Shown in pieces: positions 1 to 8,591 of a DNA stretch of 64,000 nucleotides. Both the position numbers and the translations under genes were made by a program. How positions within the stretch are numbered: the first letter of the stretch is position 1; each line of letters begins with the position of its first letter. This stretch comes from Thermaerobacter sp. FW80. GTDB lineage: Bacteria; Bacillota; Sulfobacillia; Thermaerobacterales; Thermaerobacteraceae. The stretch spans positions 2,393,245 to 2,457,244 of the forward strand of contig NZ_CP037895.1 in assembly GCF_004634385.1 (NCBI RefSeq), written 5' to 3'. The notes under the pieces are model-generated. The model was not told where the DNA came from and made no database searches. It worked only from the letters and a program-made list of their open reading frames with translations.

Positions 1-476
1 TGCCACACGTAGACGGCGTACGCCTCGTGCACCGCCACCCGGCCGTCGGGCAGCACGGAGATGACGAACTTGACCTCCGGGATGTTGTCGTGCTCGATGT
101 TCTCGAACAGGATCTGCTTGATCGAGTTGGCCAGCGGCGGGACCTGCTCGGCCGACGGCACGTCGAACACGTAGCGGATCTCGACGTCGACCGTCAGGTC
201 CGGCTCCGTCTCCTTGTGGGTGCAGTCGTCCTCCTCTGCATGATACAGCCCGCAACTGCCCCCGTAGACCGTCTCCGCCGTCAGCACCGAGTCCCAGGTG
301 AAGCTGATCTCCGCCCGGACCCGGTGCGGCGGCTCGTCCCCTTCGGGGACGCACACGAAAAGGCAGTGGCGGTCCATGGTCTGCGTCTCCACGTGATGCT
401 CGACGCGCCGGATCTCGAGACCGGCCGCCTCCGCCGCGTCGAACAGCACGTCGCACAAATCCTCGTAGCGCAACAT
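1..476 (-). CDS. Uncharacterised acidic protein, C-terminus beyond window edge
   Basis: About 158 residues are visible, starting at an ATG at 474-476 with a purine-rich GGGAAGGGG ribosome-binding site about 9 bases upstream. The protein begins MLRYEDLCDVLFDAAEAAGL and is rich in Asp and Glu, with several Cys and His residues (for example CGLYHAEEDDC) that could bind a metal. No signal peptide or membrane segment is visible. It runs off the left edge, so its length is unknown. It lies downstream of the ECF transporter genes on the same strand but is separated by about 175 bases, so it may have its own promoter. I do not recognise the family. The frame is trusted because it keeps the strong third-position G+C bias and has a good start. 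Confidence 0.6.
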   Translation of the reverse strand, partial: MLRYEDLCDVLFDAAEAAGLEIRRVEHHVETQTMDRHCLFVCVPEGDEPPHRVRAEISFTWDSVLTAETVYGGSCGLYHAEEDDCTHKETEPDLTVDVEIRYVFDVPSAEQVPPLANSIKQILFENIEHDNIPEVKFVISVLPDGRVAVHEAYAVYVW

Positions 477-554
477 CGGCGGTGCCCCTTCCCGAGTTGG
501 CGACTCCCCAAGGCACGAAGCCCCGGGCGGCGCCCCGCCCCGGGCTCCATCAAC

Positions 555-572
555 CAACTATAATAGATCAGC
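555..572 (-). promoter_or_regulatory. Possible -10 element for the left-edge gene
   Basis: A short A+T-rich island in very G+C-rich DNA contains TATTAT on the minus strand (560-565), about 85 bases upstream of the ATG at 476. No convincing -35 is seen. The same bases read TATAAT on the plus strand, but no plus-strand gene follows. Confidence 0.3.
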
Positions 573-651
573 GCGGATGGGGGCAGCTAGGCCTGGAAGC
601 GGCAGGCCGCGCCGCGGGCCGTGGACCCCGTGCCCTCCCGGGACCCGCGCG

Positions 652-1499
652 TCAACGGCCCGCCGGGGGCCGCCAGGGCCTCCCGGCGAGGGGGAGCAGC
701 GCCAGCAGCACGAGGAAGGGCGCGCAGCCCCACAGCAGCAGGGGGTTGCCGACGAGCCGCGGGTCCCCCGCGCTGGCGGCGCCGGCGCCAAAGGCCGGCA
801 CGTCCAGCACGCCGAGGGAGACGGCATTCCCCACGACGAAGGCGCCCAGCGCGCCGACGACGGCGAGCGCGGCCCCGAGGAAGCCCCGCCCCCGGGACAG
901 GTCCTCCTCCGGCAGGACGTCCGTCCAGAGCAGCCCCCACCGCTTGACGCGCTCGTAGAGGAAGCGCAGCAGCACCGGGCCCAGCACCGCCGGGAAGAGG
1001 AAGTTGTTGAGGGTGATCACGTTCCCCAGGACCGCGAAGGGCAGGAGGCGGAGGACCTCCAGGCCCCAGGCGATGACCGTGGCGCAGGCGATGGCGCTGA
1101 TCAGGGTCAGCACGATGAACTCCACCACCTGCCGGGGATTGCGCATGGTGGGCTCTTCCCGGCTGCTGAGGGGGCCGAGCCAGCCCCAGAGGGCCCACGG
1201 GATGAGTCCGAGGAAGAAGTTGCCGACGAACCCGAACAGACTGCCGGGACCGAAGGTGCCGCCCACCATGTCCCCGATCAGGTTGCCCACGGCGGTCCCC
1301 CACGCCGCCGCGGGGCCGAAGAGCAGCGAGAGGACGGGCGGCAACACCTGGGCCACCCGGATCTCGGTGATGCCGGGGATCAGCGGGAAGGGCTTGAAGG
1401 GGATGAGCACGGCCGCGTAGAGGCCGGCGGAGAGCGCCGCGCCGTCAAGGCGATCATCCGCGAGTGCCGCCACATGGTGACCAGTTCCCTCACCGCCAT
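652..1499 (-). CDS. ECF transporter S component (QueT-like), apparent N-terminal frameshift
   Basis: A membrane protein of the substrate-binding S-component type. The core motif around EIRVAQVLPPVLSLLFGP, followed by a Gly-rich helix with GNLIGD, resembles QueT-type S components thought to import queuosine precursors. About six hydrophobic segments are present. The best start is the ATG at 1497-1499, because a strong GGAAGGAGGG site precedes it and the peptide MWRHSRMIALTA reads like a normal S-component N-terminus. That frame is connected to the main frame only if two extra bases in the GC-repeat near 1436-1443 are discounted. Without correction, translation could start at GTG 1471-1473. It lies just downstream of ecfT in the same operon, and QueG is also encoded in this window. 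Substrate is inference. Confidence 0.65.
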
Positions 1500-1580
1500 C
1501 GCCCTCCTTCCGGCCGGGGAACGGGCTGGGCCGCTGGGTCGCCGCCGGTTCCCGGCCCCTCTCGGTCTTGGGGGCGCCCC

Positions 1581-2347
1581 TCAGTCCAGCGGACTGCCGC
1601 CCCCGACGAGCCCATAGAGCGCCGCCAGGATCGCCACCAGCGAGAGGACGGTGCCGACCCAGTCGGCCGGGCGGTAGCGCAGCTCCAGGTACTGGGTGCG
1701 CCGCGGCCGCGCCCCGAAGCCGCGGGCCTCCAAGGCCATGGCGAGCTGGTTGGTCGACCGCAGCGAACCCGCCAGCAGGGCACGACCAGCGGGAGGTGCT
1801 TGCGCATCCGCTGCAGCGGGTTGCCGGCGTCCAGGTCGTGGCCGCGGGCCCGCTGCGCCTCGGCGACCGCCACGGCGGAGGCCACGAAGGTGGGGACCAG
1901 GCGCAGGGCCGCCGACAGCGCGAAGGCGAAGGGGTACGGCAGACCCCAACGGAGCAGGCCGGCGACCAGCTCCTCGTTGCGGGTCGTCGCCAGGAAGAGG
2001 GCGGACGCGATCACCATGCTGCAGAGCCGGAGGCCGGCGGCCAACCCGAAGAGCCCGGCCTCACCCGCGCCGGCCCCCCACCCGTCCGCGCGGCCGACGC
2101 CGACGAGGGACCAGAGGACCGGCGGGAAGAGCAGCACGGTGACGGCCAGGAAGCGCACGCGCCGCAGGGCGGGCCCCGTCCGCGAGGCCACGGCGAGCCC
2201 CAGCAGCAGGACGAGCAGGCCCGCCAGCACACCCGGGCTGGCCGCGGCCACGGCCACGAGCAACACGGCCACCAGCGCCAGCAGCTTCGTCCGCGGGTCG
2301 AGCCGGTGCAGCAGGCTGTCGCCGGGCACGTACAGGTACGGGCTCAC
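1581..2347 (-). pseudogene. ecfT: EcfT transmembrane component, one-base frameshift
   Basis: This is the T component that couples the ATPases to S components. It starts with a GTG at 2345-2347 that overlaps the ecfA stop by four bases (GTGA). The frame begins VSPYLYVPGDSLLHRLDPRT, the usual EcfT N-terminus, and continues with several membrane helices to about 1780. There it leaves frame. The conserved C-terminal part, with the ALEARGFGAR coupling motif, is in another frame and ends at 1581. Adding one base to the C run at 1778-1780 would restore VVPLLAGSLRS and a full-length protein of about 255 residues. It is either a sequencing error in a homopolymer or a real mutation. Confidence 0.7.
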
Positions 2348-4068
2348 CGGTTGCCCACCTCCTGGGCGGCCGGCCGCGGGCCGCGCGGGCGCAGGGCGAG
2401 CATCCACTCGTCCACCGTCAGCAGGGGGACGCCCAATCGGTTGGCCATCCGCACCAGCTGGGGGGGCCGCAGGTCGGCGCGGCCCAGCTCCGCCTCCCGG
2501 GCGAGGACCGCGCGGGTCGGGCCGTCCAGGAGGATGCGCCCGTCCTGGACCACCACCGTGCGGTGCGCGTAGCGGGCCACCACGTCCATGGCGTGGGTGA
2601 CCATGATCACCGTGTGCCCGGCGTCGTTGAGGCGCTGGACCAGGTCCATCATCCGCTCCCGCTCCAGGTGATCCAGGCCGGTGGTCGGTTCGTCCAGGAT
2701 CAAGACGGGCGGGCGCAGGGCCAACACCGAGGCCACCGCCACCCGCTGGCGCTCGCCGCGGGTCATGCGGAAGGGGTCGTCGCCCTCGCGGCCCTCGAGC
2801 CCGACGGCCGCCAGGGCCTCGGCCACGCGCGTCCGCACCTCGCGCTCGGACAGTCCCTGGTTGCGCAGCCCGAAGGCCACCTCGTCGAAGACCGTCTCCG
2901 CGAAGAGCTGGTGATCGGGGTTCTGGAACACGTAGCCGACCGTGCGCGAGAGCTCCCGCAGGCTGCGCTGCGCGACGGACGAACCGGCCACCCGCACCTC
3001 GCCGGCCGTCGGTCGCAACAGACCGGCCAGGTGCTTGACCAGGGTGGTCTTGCCGCTGCCATTGGGGCCGACGACGGCCACGAACTCCCCCGCCCGCACG
3101 GTGAGGTTCACGCCGCGCAGGGCCGTGCGGCCGCCCGGGTAGCGATGCTCGAGATCGCGCACCTCGAGGATGACGGGACCGTAGCGGCTGGCGCGCTCCG
3201 CGTCCCGCTGCCGGAGACGCTCCAGGGCCTCCGGCTCCACGCACCAGCCTGCCGCGGTGAGCGCCTCCACCGCGGCCCGTTCGTCCAGCTCGGGGCGCAG
3301 CCCGAGCCGTTCCAGCAGGACGGCGGCGCCCGGCGGTTGCACCCCCATCCCCTCGAGCCACGCGGCCCGGGTGAGCACCTGGTCGGGCGGTCCGTCGGCC
3401 ACCACGCGCCCCTCCTGCAGCACGACGACGCGATCGGCGGTGAGCGCCTGCTCCACCTCGTGTTCGGCCACCAGCACCGTCACGTCGCCCGCCCGCAGGC
3501 GCCGCGCCACGGCCAGCACCTCCTGCTTGCCCACCGGGTCCAGGTCCGTGATGGGTTCGTCCATCACCAGCAGCCGCGGCTGCAGGGCGAGGGCGGCCGC
3601 GACGGCGAGTCGCTGCTTCTGCCCGCCGGACAGGCTCGCCGGCTCCCGGTCCTCGTAGCCGGCCAGCCCGACCGCCTCCAGGGCTTCCGCCACCCGCCGG
3701 CGGAGCTCCGCGGCCGGCACGCAGAAGCTCTCGGGTCCGAAGGCGACTTCCAGGGCCACACTCGTTGCGAACAGCTGTCCTTCGAAGTCCTGGAAGACGA
3801 AGCCGACGTCTTCCGCCCACTCGCAGACCCGCCGGCGACGGGTGGAGACGCCGTCGATCCGCACCTCCCCGCGCATCTCGCCACGGAAGAAGTGGGGCAC
3901 CAGGCCGTTGAGGCAGTAGCAGAGGGTGGACTTGCCGGCGCCGCTGGCACCGAGGACGACGGTGAACTCACCGGGACGCAACCCGAGGTCGACGTCGACC
4001 AGCGCCGGCCGGCTCTGGCCCCGATAGGTGAACGTCACACCCCGCAGCTGAGCGGTGGCTGCCGCCAT
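2344..4068 (-). CDS. ecfA: Fused double ATP-binding subunit of an ECF transporter (EcfA1-EcfA2)
   Basis: A 574-residue protein with two ABC ATPase domains in one chain, so it can supply both nucleotide sites of an energy-coupling-factor vitamin transporter. Domain 1 has Walker A GASGAGKST, signature LSGGQKQR and Walker B LLVMDEPITDLD. Domain 2, from about residue 290, has GPNGSGKTT and VLILDEPTTGLD. Its signature is MTRGERQR instead of LSGGQ, an odd departure that could make the two sites unequal. I chose the ATG at 4066-4068 because the open frame further upstream crosses an A+T-rich regulatory region and does not resemble an ABC protein. It overlaps ecfT by four bases, so the two are translationally coupled. 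Confidence 0.85.
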   Translation of the reverse strand: MAAATAQLRGVTFTYRGQSRPALVDVDLGLRPGEFTVVLGASGAGKSTLCYCLNGLVPHFFRGEMRGEVRIDGVSTRRRRVCEWAEDVGFVFQDFEGQLFATSVALEVAFGPESFCVPAAELRRRVAEALEAVGLAGYEDREPASLSGGQKQRLAVAAALALQPRLLVMDEPITDLDPVGKQEVLAVARRLRAGDVTVLVAEHEVEQALTADRVVVLQEGRVVADGPPDQVLTRAAWLEGMGVQPPGAAVLLERLGLRPELDERAAVEALTAAGWCVEPEALERLRQRDAERASRYGPVILEVRDLEHRYPGGRTALRGVNLTVRAGEFVAVVGPNGSGKTTLVKHLAGLLRPTAGEVRVAGSSVAQRSLRELSRTVGYVFQNPDHQLFAETVFDEVAFGLRNQGLSEREVRTRVAEALAAVGLEGREGDDPFRMTRGERQRVAVASVLALRPPVLILDEPTTGLDHLERERMMDLVQRLNDAGHTVIMVTHAMDVVARYAHRTVVVQDGRILLDGPTRAVLAREAELGRADLRPPQLVRMANRLGVPLLTVDEWMLALRPRGPRPAAQEVGNR

Positions 4069-4194
4069 TCGGATGACCGCCCCCGTCCGGCCGTCCGCGT
4101 CGTCCGGCGGATCCCTGGGGACGCCGGGAGGTCGGCGATGCCGGCCCCTCGATCGCCCCCATCTATGAATGAATACCCTCCCGTGAAGGGAGTC

Positions 4195-4245
4195 AACGGG
4201 AGAAATGCCGAACTTTTTGAGACAATTGTCAAAATAATATTCGAT
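4195..4245 (-). promoter_or_regulatory. A+T-rich regulatory region with dyad and TTGACA box
   Basis: Within an A+T-rich island (about 4160-4330) upstream of ecfA lies the perfect palindrome GACAATTGTC (4221-4230). On the minus strand it overlaps TTGACA, a consensus -35 box. Further downstream an inverted pair CTCCCGT/ACGGGAG flanks a second TTGACT. No good -10 at standard spacing was found, so the promoter call is tentative. The dyad could be a repressor site for the transporter operon. Confidence 0.35.
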
Positions 4246-4489
4246 CCTGCGTTCCACAAGTGCGAGATGCCGTCCCATCCGCGAAATGTGTCCAATTTGA
4301 TCGTGTTAGTGTGGATTTGGTCCCGAGCATAGCGCGGGGCCTGCGCGCCGTCAACGGCGGCCCCGAAGGCCGCGACGGGGCCGGCCCGCCCCGCCCGGGG
4401 ACCCCGGCCGGGTGTCGAGGCCGGCCGACCCCGGCGGGTCGGCCGGTTCGTCCCGAGGAGCGCGGCGTGGCCCACGGGAGGCGGGTCGA

Positions 4490-4495
4490 TATAAT
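4490..4495 (+). promoter_or_regulatory. -10 box (TATAAT) of the cysteine desulfurase gene
   Basis: A perfect TATAAT lies 58 bases before the iscS/nifS start codon, in otherwise G+C-rich DNA. The -35 region at standard spacing (about 4467-4472, GTGGCC) is poor, so the promoter may be weak or activator-dependent. The dispersed 12-mer GCCGGTTCGTCC lies just upstream at 4442-4453. Confidence 0.5.
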
Positions 4496-4552
4496 ACAAC
4501 TGCTGGCAGGGGGCGCCCAGGTCGTGCCGCCCTGGCGGCAAGGAGGGTTCCC

Positions 4553-5752
4553 ATGGCCACCGCAACCGAAGGGGACGCCCGTCGGCCCGTGTACCTGGAC
4601 AACGCCGCCACCACCCGGGCGCGGCCCGAGGTGGTCGACGCCGTCGTCACCGCCCTCCAGGAGCGGTTCGGCAACCCCGCGTCGATCCACACCGCCGGCC
4701 TCGAGGCGGAGCGGCTGGTCAAGGAGGCCCGCTCCGTGCTGGCAGCGGCCCTGGAGGTGCCCGCCGACGACCTCTACTTCACCTCCGGCGGCACCGAGGC
4801 CAACAACTGGGCGCTGCGGGGCGTCCTGGCCGCCTACGCCCGCCGCGGGCGGCACCTGGTGACCACGGCCATCGAGCACTCGTCGATCCTGAGCACGGCG
4901 CGCCGGCTGGAGGCGGAAGGCCATCGCGTCACCATCGTGCCCGTGGACCGGCAGGGCCGCGTGGACCCGGAACGGGTCGCCGCGGCGGTCGCCGACGACA
5001 CCGTCCTGGTCAGCATCATGCTGGTCAACAACGAGATCGGGTCGATCCAGCCCGTCGCCGACATCGTCCGGGCGGTGCGGGCCCGACGGCCCGACGTGCT
5101 GGTCCACGTCGACGCGGTCCAGGCCTTCGGCAAGCTGCCCGTGAAGCCCAGGGCATGGGGTGTGGACCTCGTCACCGTCAGCGCCCACAAGATCCATGGT
5201 CCCAAGGGCACGGGTGCCCTCTACGTGCGGCGCGGCGTCCGCATCCAGCCCCTGCTGGTGGGCGGCGAGCAGGAGGGCGGCCTGCGCCCCGGGACCCACA
5301 ACGTCCCCGGCATCGCGGGATTCGGCGTGGCGGCGCGGCTGATCCTCGCCGAACAGCCGGAGCTGAGCCGCCGGATGCACGCGCTCAAGCTGCGGCTGGT
5401 CCAGCGGGTGCAGGCCGAGATCCCCGACGTGTACGTCAACGGTCCCGATCCGGACGAGGGCGCGCCCCACATCGTCAACCTCTCCGTGGTGGGGGCACGG
5501 GGCGAGGTGCTGGTCCACGCCCTGGCACAGCGGGGGGTGTACGTCTCGACGGGCTCGGCGTGCACGTCCCGGCGCACGGCCCCCAGTCACGTCCTGCAGG
5601 CGCTGGGACTCCCCCCCGAGCGGCTGGACTCCGCCCTGCGCATCAGCCTCAGCCGCGAGACCACGGAGGAGGACGTGGAACGGTTCGTCGCCGCCCTGAA
5701 GGAGGCGGCGGCGGAGGTCCGGGCCGTGGCCGCCGTCCGCGGCCGGCGCTGA
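4553..5752 (+). CDS. Cysteine desulfurase (IscS/NifS family)
   Basis: A 399-residue PLP enzyme that removes sulfur from cysteine and passes a persulfide to acceptors. The N-terminus VYLDNAATTRARPEV, the lysine motif SAHKIHGPKG (PLP Schiff base) and the loop GSACTSRRTAPSHVL with the active-site Cys are all present. The ATG at 4553 follows AAGGAGGG with ideal spacing. The next gene on the same strand is thiI, whose product takes persulfide sulfur for 4-thiouridine in tRNA, so this desulfurase is probably its donor. That pairing is common in Gram-positive bacteria. A 300-base gap separates them, so co-transcription is likely but not proven. IscS-like and NifS-like members cannot be separated here. 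Confidence 0.92.
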   Translation: MATATEGDARRPVYLDNAATTRARPEVVDAVVTALQERFGNPASIHTAGLEAERLVKEARSVLAAALEVPADDLYFTSGGTEANNWALRGVLAAYARRGRHLVTTAIEHSSILSTARRLEAEGHRVTIVPVDRQGRVDPERVAAAVADDTVLVSIMLVNNEIGSIQPVADIVRAVRARRPDVLVHVDAVQAFGKLPVKPRAWGVDLVTVSAHKIHGPKGTGALYVRRGVRIQPLLVGGEQEGGLRPGTHNVPGIAGFGVAARLILAEQPELSRRMHALKLRLVQRVQAEIPDVYVNGPDPDEGAPHIVNLSVVGARGEVLVHALAQRGVYVSTGSACTSRRTAPSHVLQALGLPPERLDSALRISLSRETTEEDVERFVAALKEAAAEVRAVAAVRGRR

Positions 5753-6052
5753 CGGTCCCCGACGCCCCCGGGGCCCGCGGCGTGCTGGGGGATCGGCCCC
5801 GTCCTTCGGCGGCCGGGAGGCGACCGGGGAAGGCGCCGCCGGGGATCGGGGCGGGCGGGGCCGCGGGGCCAGGCCCGGGGCCGGCTGCACGCGGGGCTGC
5901 GCCTGCCGGGTCCGGCCCGTCGGCGAGGGGGCGGCGCGGACGGCCCTGGCCGTCCGGTGCGCCGTCGAGGCGGGCGCGGTGCCAGTCCGGTCCGCCGTCC
6001 AGGGAGGCGGGGCGACCGTGGGGCAGACGACGAATCCGTGAGGAGGCGGACC
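5753..6052 (+). other. Non-coding gap between desulfurase gene and thiI
   Basis: Three hundred bases of extremely G+C-rich DNA with no conserved frame, no clear hairpin terminator and no recognisable promoter. The only functional element I can support is the AGGAGG ribosome-binding site at 6041-6046 that serves thiI. Confidence 0.5.
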
Positions 6053-7396
6053 TTGAACCAGCGCGTGCTTTTGGTCCGGTACGGCGAGATCGGTCTCAAG
6101 GGTCGCAACCGGCCCCGGTTCGAGCAGGCCCTGGTGCGCCAGATCCGGCGCGCCCTGGCGCCGTGGCCCGGGGTATCGGTCTACCGCACGCCGGGACGGG
6201 TCTGGGTCGAACCGCCGGCCGACCTCGGTCCCGAGCCCCTGCTCGAGGCGCTGCAGCGGGTGTTCGGCGTCGTCGCCGTCTCGCCGGCGGAACGGGCGCC
6301 CCTGGACCTGGAGGCCATCGGCGATGCCGCCCGACGGGTGCTGGAGGACGCCTTGGCGGACGCGACGCGGGCCGGCACCCCGCTCGGCCCCGCCGGCGCG
6401 CCGGGGCGTGCCGCGGGCGGTCGGGAAGGCGGCGCCGCCGCGCCCTCCACGACCATGACGGCGGGCGGTGCCCCGGCCCCCGCCACCGGGGGAGGCCCCG
6501 CAGCGGCCCACGCCCCCGTGACCTTCAAGGTCGAGGCGCGCCGGTCCAACAAGCGGTTCCCCCTGACGTCCATCGAGATCAACCGCGAACTGGGGAGCCG
6601 CCTGTTGACTGCCCACCCCGAGCTCCGGGTGGACGTCCAGCGGCCCCAGATCACGGTCCACGTCGAGGTCCGCCACGATGGGGCCTACGTCTACGCCCGC
6701 TCGGTGCCCGGCCCGGGGGGTCTGCCGGTGGGCGTGACGGGTCGGGCGTGCGCCCTCCTGTCCGGCGGGATCGACAGCCCGGTGGCGGTCTGGATGGCCA
6801 TGAAGCGCGGCCTGTCCGTCATCCCCGTCCACTTCCACAGTCCCCCGTTCACCAGCGAGCGGGCGCGGGAGAAGGTGGTCGACGTGACCCGGGTGCTGGC
6901 GCGGTGGGGCGGCCCGCTGCCGCTCTGGGTCGTCCACTTCACCGAGGTGCAGCGGGCCATCCAGCTGGAGTGCCCGCCCGAGTTGACCATCACCCTGATG
7001 CGCCGCATGATGTTCCGCATCGCCGAGCGCATCGCCGCCCGCGAGCGGGCTCTGGCGCTGGTGACGGGCGAGAGCCTGGGTCAGGTGGCCAGCCAGACCC
7101 TGGAGAGCATCCGCACCATCGCGGCGGTGACCACGTTGCCGGTCCTGCGCCCGCTGATCGGCATGGACAAGGCGGAGATCGTCGACCGCGCGCGGGCCAT
7201 CGGCACGTACGAGATCTCGATCCTGCCCTACGAGGACTGCTGCACGCTGTTCGTCCCGGCCCATCCGGCCACGCGGCCCCGTCCCGAGCAGGCGGAGGCC
7301 GCGGAGGCCGTGCGTGACTGGGAGCCGCTTCTGGCGGAGGCGTTGGAGCGCAGCGAGCGGCTGGTGGTCGAACCGGCCGCCGGGGCCTTGGCCTAG
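6053..7396 (+). CDS. thiI: tRNA 4-thiouridine synthase / thiamine thiazole sulfur carrier enzyme ThiI
   Basis: 447 residues. ThiI adenylates uridine 8 of tRNA and, with a desulfurase, replaces oxygen with sulfur; in some organisms it also serves thiamine thiazole synthesis. The N-terminal part (VRYGEIGLKGRNR) is the ferredoxin-like region, followed by a THUMP domain and the PP-loop ATP site LLSGGIDSPVAVW. The conserved TGESLGQVASQT and the CC pair in EDCCTLF also fit. There is no C-terminal rhodanese domain, as in the shorter Gram-positive forms. I chose TTG at 6053 because AGGAGG lies six bases upstream. A Gly/Ala/Pro-rich insert of about 50 residues (roughly 6359-6520) interrupts the THUMP region and is probably a disordered loop. 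Confidence 0.93.
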   Translation: MNQRVLLVRYGEIGLKGRNRPRFEQALVRQIRRALAPWPGVSVYRTPGRVWVEPPADLGPEPLLEALQRVFGVVAVSPAERAPLDLEAIGDAARRVLEDALADATRAGTPLGPAGAPGRAAGGREGGAAAPSTTMTAGGAPAPATGGGPAAAHAPVTFKVEARRSNKRFPLTSIEINRELGSRLLTAHPELRVDVQRPQITVHVEVRHDGAYVYARSVPGPGGLPVGVTGRACALLSGGIDSPVAVWMAMKRGLSVIPVHFHSPPFTSERAREKVVDVTRVLARWGGPLPLWVVHFTEVQRAIQLECPPELTITLMRRMMFRIAERIAARERALALVTGESLGQVASQTLESIRTIAAVTTLPVLRPLIGMDKAEIVDRARAIGTYEISILPYEDCCTLFVPAHPATRPRPEQAEAAEAVRDWEPLLAEALERSERLVVEPAAGALA

Positions 7397-8048
7397 CAGG
7401 GGGGGCTGGGACGGGTCTGGGGCTGGCCAAGTCAGGGCCAGGGCAGCCCAGGGCCGGGGCAGGGACCGGGACGGGGGCAGCGAGGGATCCGGGGCGGGAT
7501 CGCGGACGGGGAACGGATCCAGGTTCGGCCGAACCGGCGCCATCGCCGCCCACCCCCTTCCCCCGCGCCGCGGGCCCATCTCGGGCGGGGACTGGGCCCG
7601 ACCAGCGGGGAGCGTGCAGGGGCAGGGACAGGGACGCGCCACGCCAGGGACAAGGCGCGGCCAGGACCAACCAGGTGCGGGCGCAGGGGGGCCAGGACAG
7701 GGCGACGGAGGAGAAGAAGGTCAGGGTGGGGGCAGGACCGGGGGCAAGGGCAGGACGCCGGACGAGACGCGGGTCGGGGTTGGGACAGGATCAGGGGCAA
7801 GGGCCAGGGCGGCGGGAGCCAGCGTCAGGGTCAGGGTTCGGGCGGAACCGTGGGCGGGAAGGGCGGGCGGAACCTTGGGTGGGCGGGAAGGGCGGGCGGG
7901 CCGGGGTCGGCTGGACCCCGGCCCGCCCGCCCTACGCCTGGCCCTACGATGTGGCCACGCCGTCCCTGCCGCCCTTGGCGCCTCGGGACTCGACAGCGGC
8001 GCCTGGGGATCGGCCCGCGCCTCGCGGCATCCTCCTGCGACGGGCTTT
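7397..8048 (+). repeat. G-rich non-coding stretch with quadruplex-prone repeats
   Basis: Between thiI and the minus-strand gene ending at 8049, the plus strand has an extreme excess of G over C up to about 7930. It is built of degenerate AGGG/GGGCAGG words. Near its right end a unit of about 29 bp is repeated in tandem (7841-7869 and 7870-7899). Each copy contains GGGCGGGAAGGGCGGG, which has four runs of three G and fits the standard G-quadruplex pattern. No frame on either strand looks like a protein. The rest of the stretch (7930-8048) shows no feature. Confidence 0.6.
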
Positions 8049-8591
8049 CTAGCCCGTGCCGTTCGCCGAGCCGCCGGCCTCGGTGGCGCGGCCGCCCTTG
8101 CCGACCTCCGGGTGGGCTCGCGGGCGGCCGCGCCGGCCCCGCCGCCGGCCGCGGCGACGGCGCCGGCCGTCGCCGCGGCCGGCGGGATGCACCCCGTTGG
8201 CGGCAGCCGCCGCCTCCGCGGCGCCCGCCGGCCCGGCGGCCGGGCCCCCGGCCGGGGCCCGGCCGCCGGGCCGGGCCTCCGTGAGCACCAGGCCGTTGGT
8301 GGACGCCGCCGGCGGCCGCCCGTCGACCTGCCCCCCGGCCACCTCCTGGGTGGCGGCGGGTCGGGCCGGCCCCGGGCGGTACCCGCCGGGACCCTCCACC
8401 GTCAGCCGCAGCCCCTCTTCCAGGGCGCCCCCGAGGCCCAGCCGGTTCCCATGCCGATCGGTGACCACCAGCTTGCCGGCCACCGCGTCCTGGTAGACGG
8501 TCTCAGAATAGCGGAGCAGTGCATGGCGCACGCTGGCGCCGGGATAGACGTCCACCGGATGGTTGTTGACGAACACCCGCACGGCCGTCAT
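8049..8591 (-). CDS. Small protein of unknown function with a basic disordered tail
   Basis: 180 residues. The first 70 residues (VRVFVNNHPVDVYPGASVRH onward) look like a compact alpha/beta domain of beta-grasp character: two short strands, a Gly turn and a helix, then a conserved-looking DRHGNRLGLGGALEEG stretch. There are no Cys residues, so it is not a 2Fe-2S domain. The remaining 110 residues are Ala/Gly/Pro-rich and end in an Arg-rich segment (GRRRRRGRRRGRRGR), which could bind nucleic acid. The ATG at 8589-8591 follows GGAAGGTGG. An upstream open extension of about 60 residues has poor composition and was excluded. I do not recognise the family. Confidence 0.6.
   Translation of the reverse strand: MTAVRVFVNNHPVDVYPGASVRHALLRYSETVYQDAVAGKLVVTDRHGNRLGLGGALEEGLRLTVEGPGGYRPGPARPAATQEVAGGQVDGRPPAASTNGLVLTEARPGGRAPAGGPAAGPAGAAEAAAAANGVHPAGRGDGRRRRRGRRRGRRGRPRAHPEVGKGGRATEAGGSANGTG

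Noticed and set aside
27-563. Plus-strand frame of 178 residues over the left-edge gene
   Set aside because: It is the complement of a minus-strand frame with better start and composition; its own product has no recognisable motif and unnatural His/Arg/Asp content.
4069-4278. N-terminal extension of EcfA through the A+T-rich region
   Set aside because: The added 70 residues do not resemble any ABC protein, and the DNA contains dyads and a -35-like box; the ATG at 4066-4068 gives a normal domain start.
4100-4340. preQ1 or other known riboswitch before the QueT-containing operon
   Set aside because: The characteristic core sequences could not be found by eye; a covariance search would be needed to settle it.
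4229-7642. A 1137-codon minus-strand frame opposite the desulfurase and thiI genes
   Set aside because: Long antisense frames are expected in very G+C-rich DNA. The peptide is low-complexity, while the plus-strand products are unmistakable.
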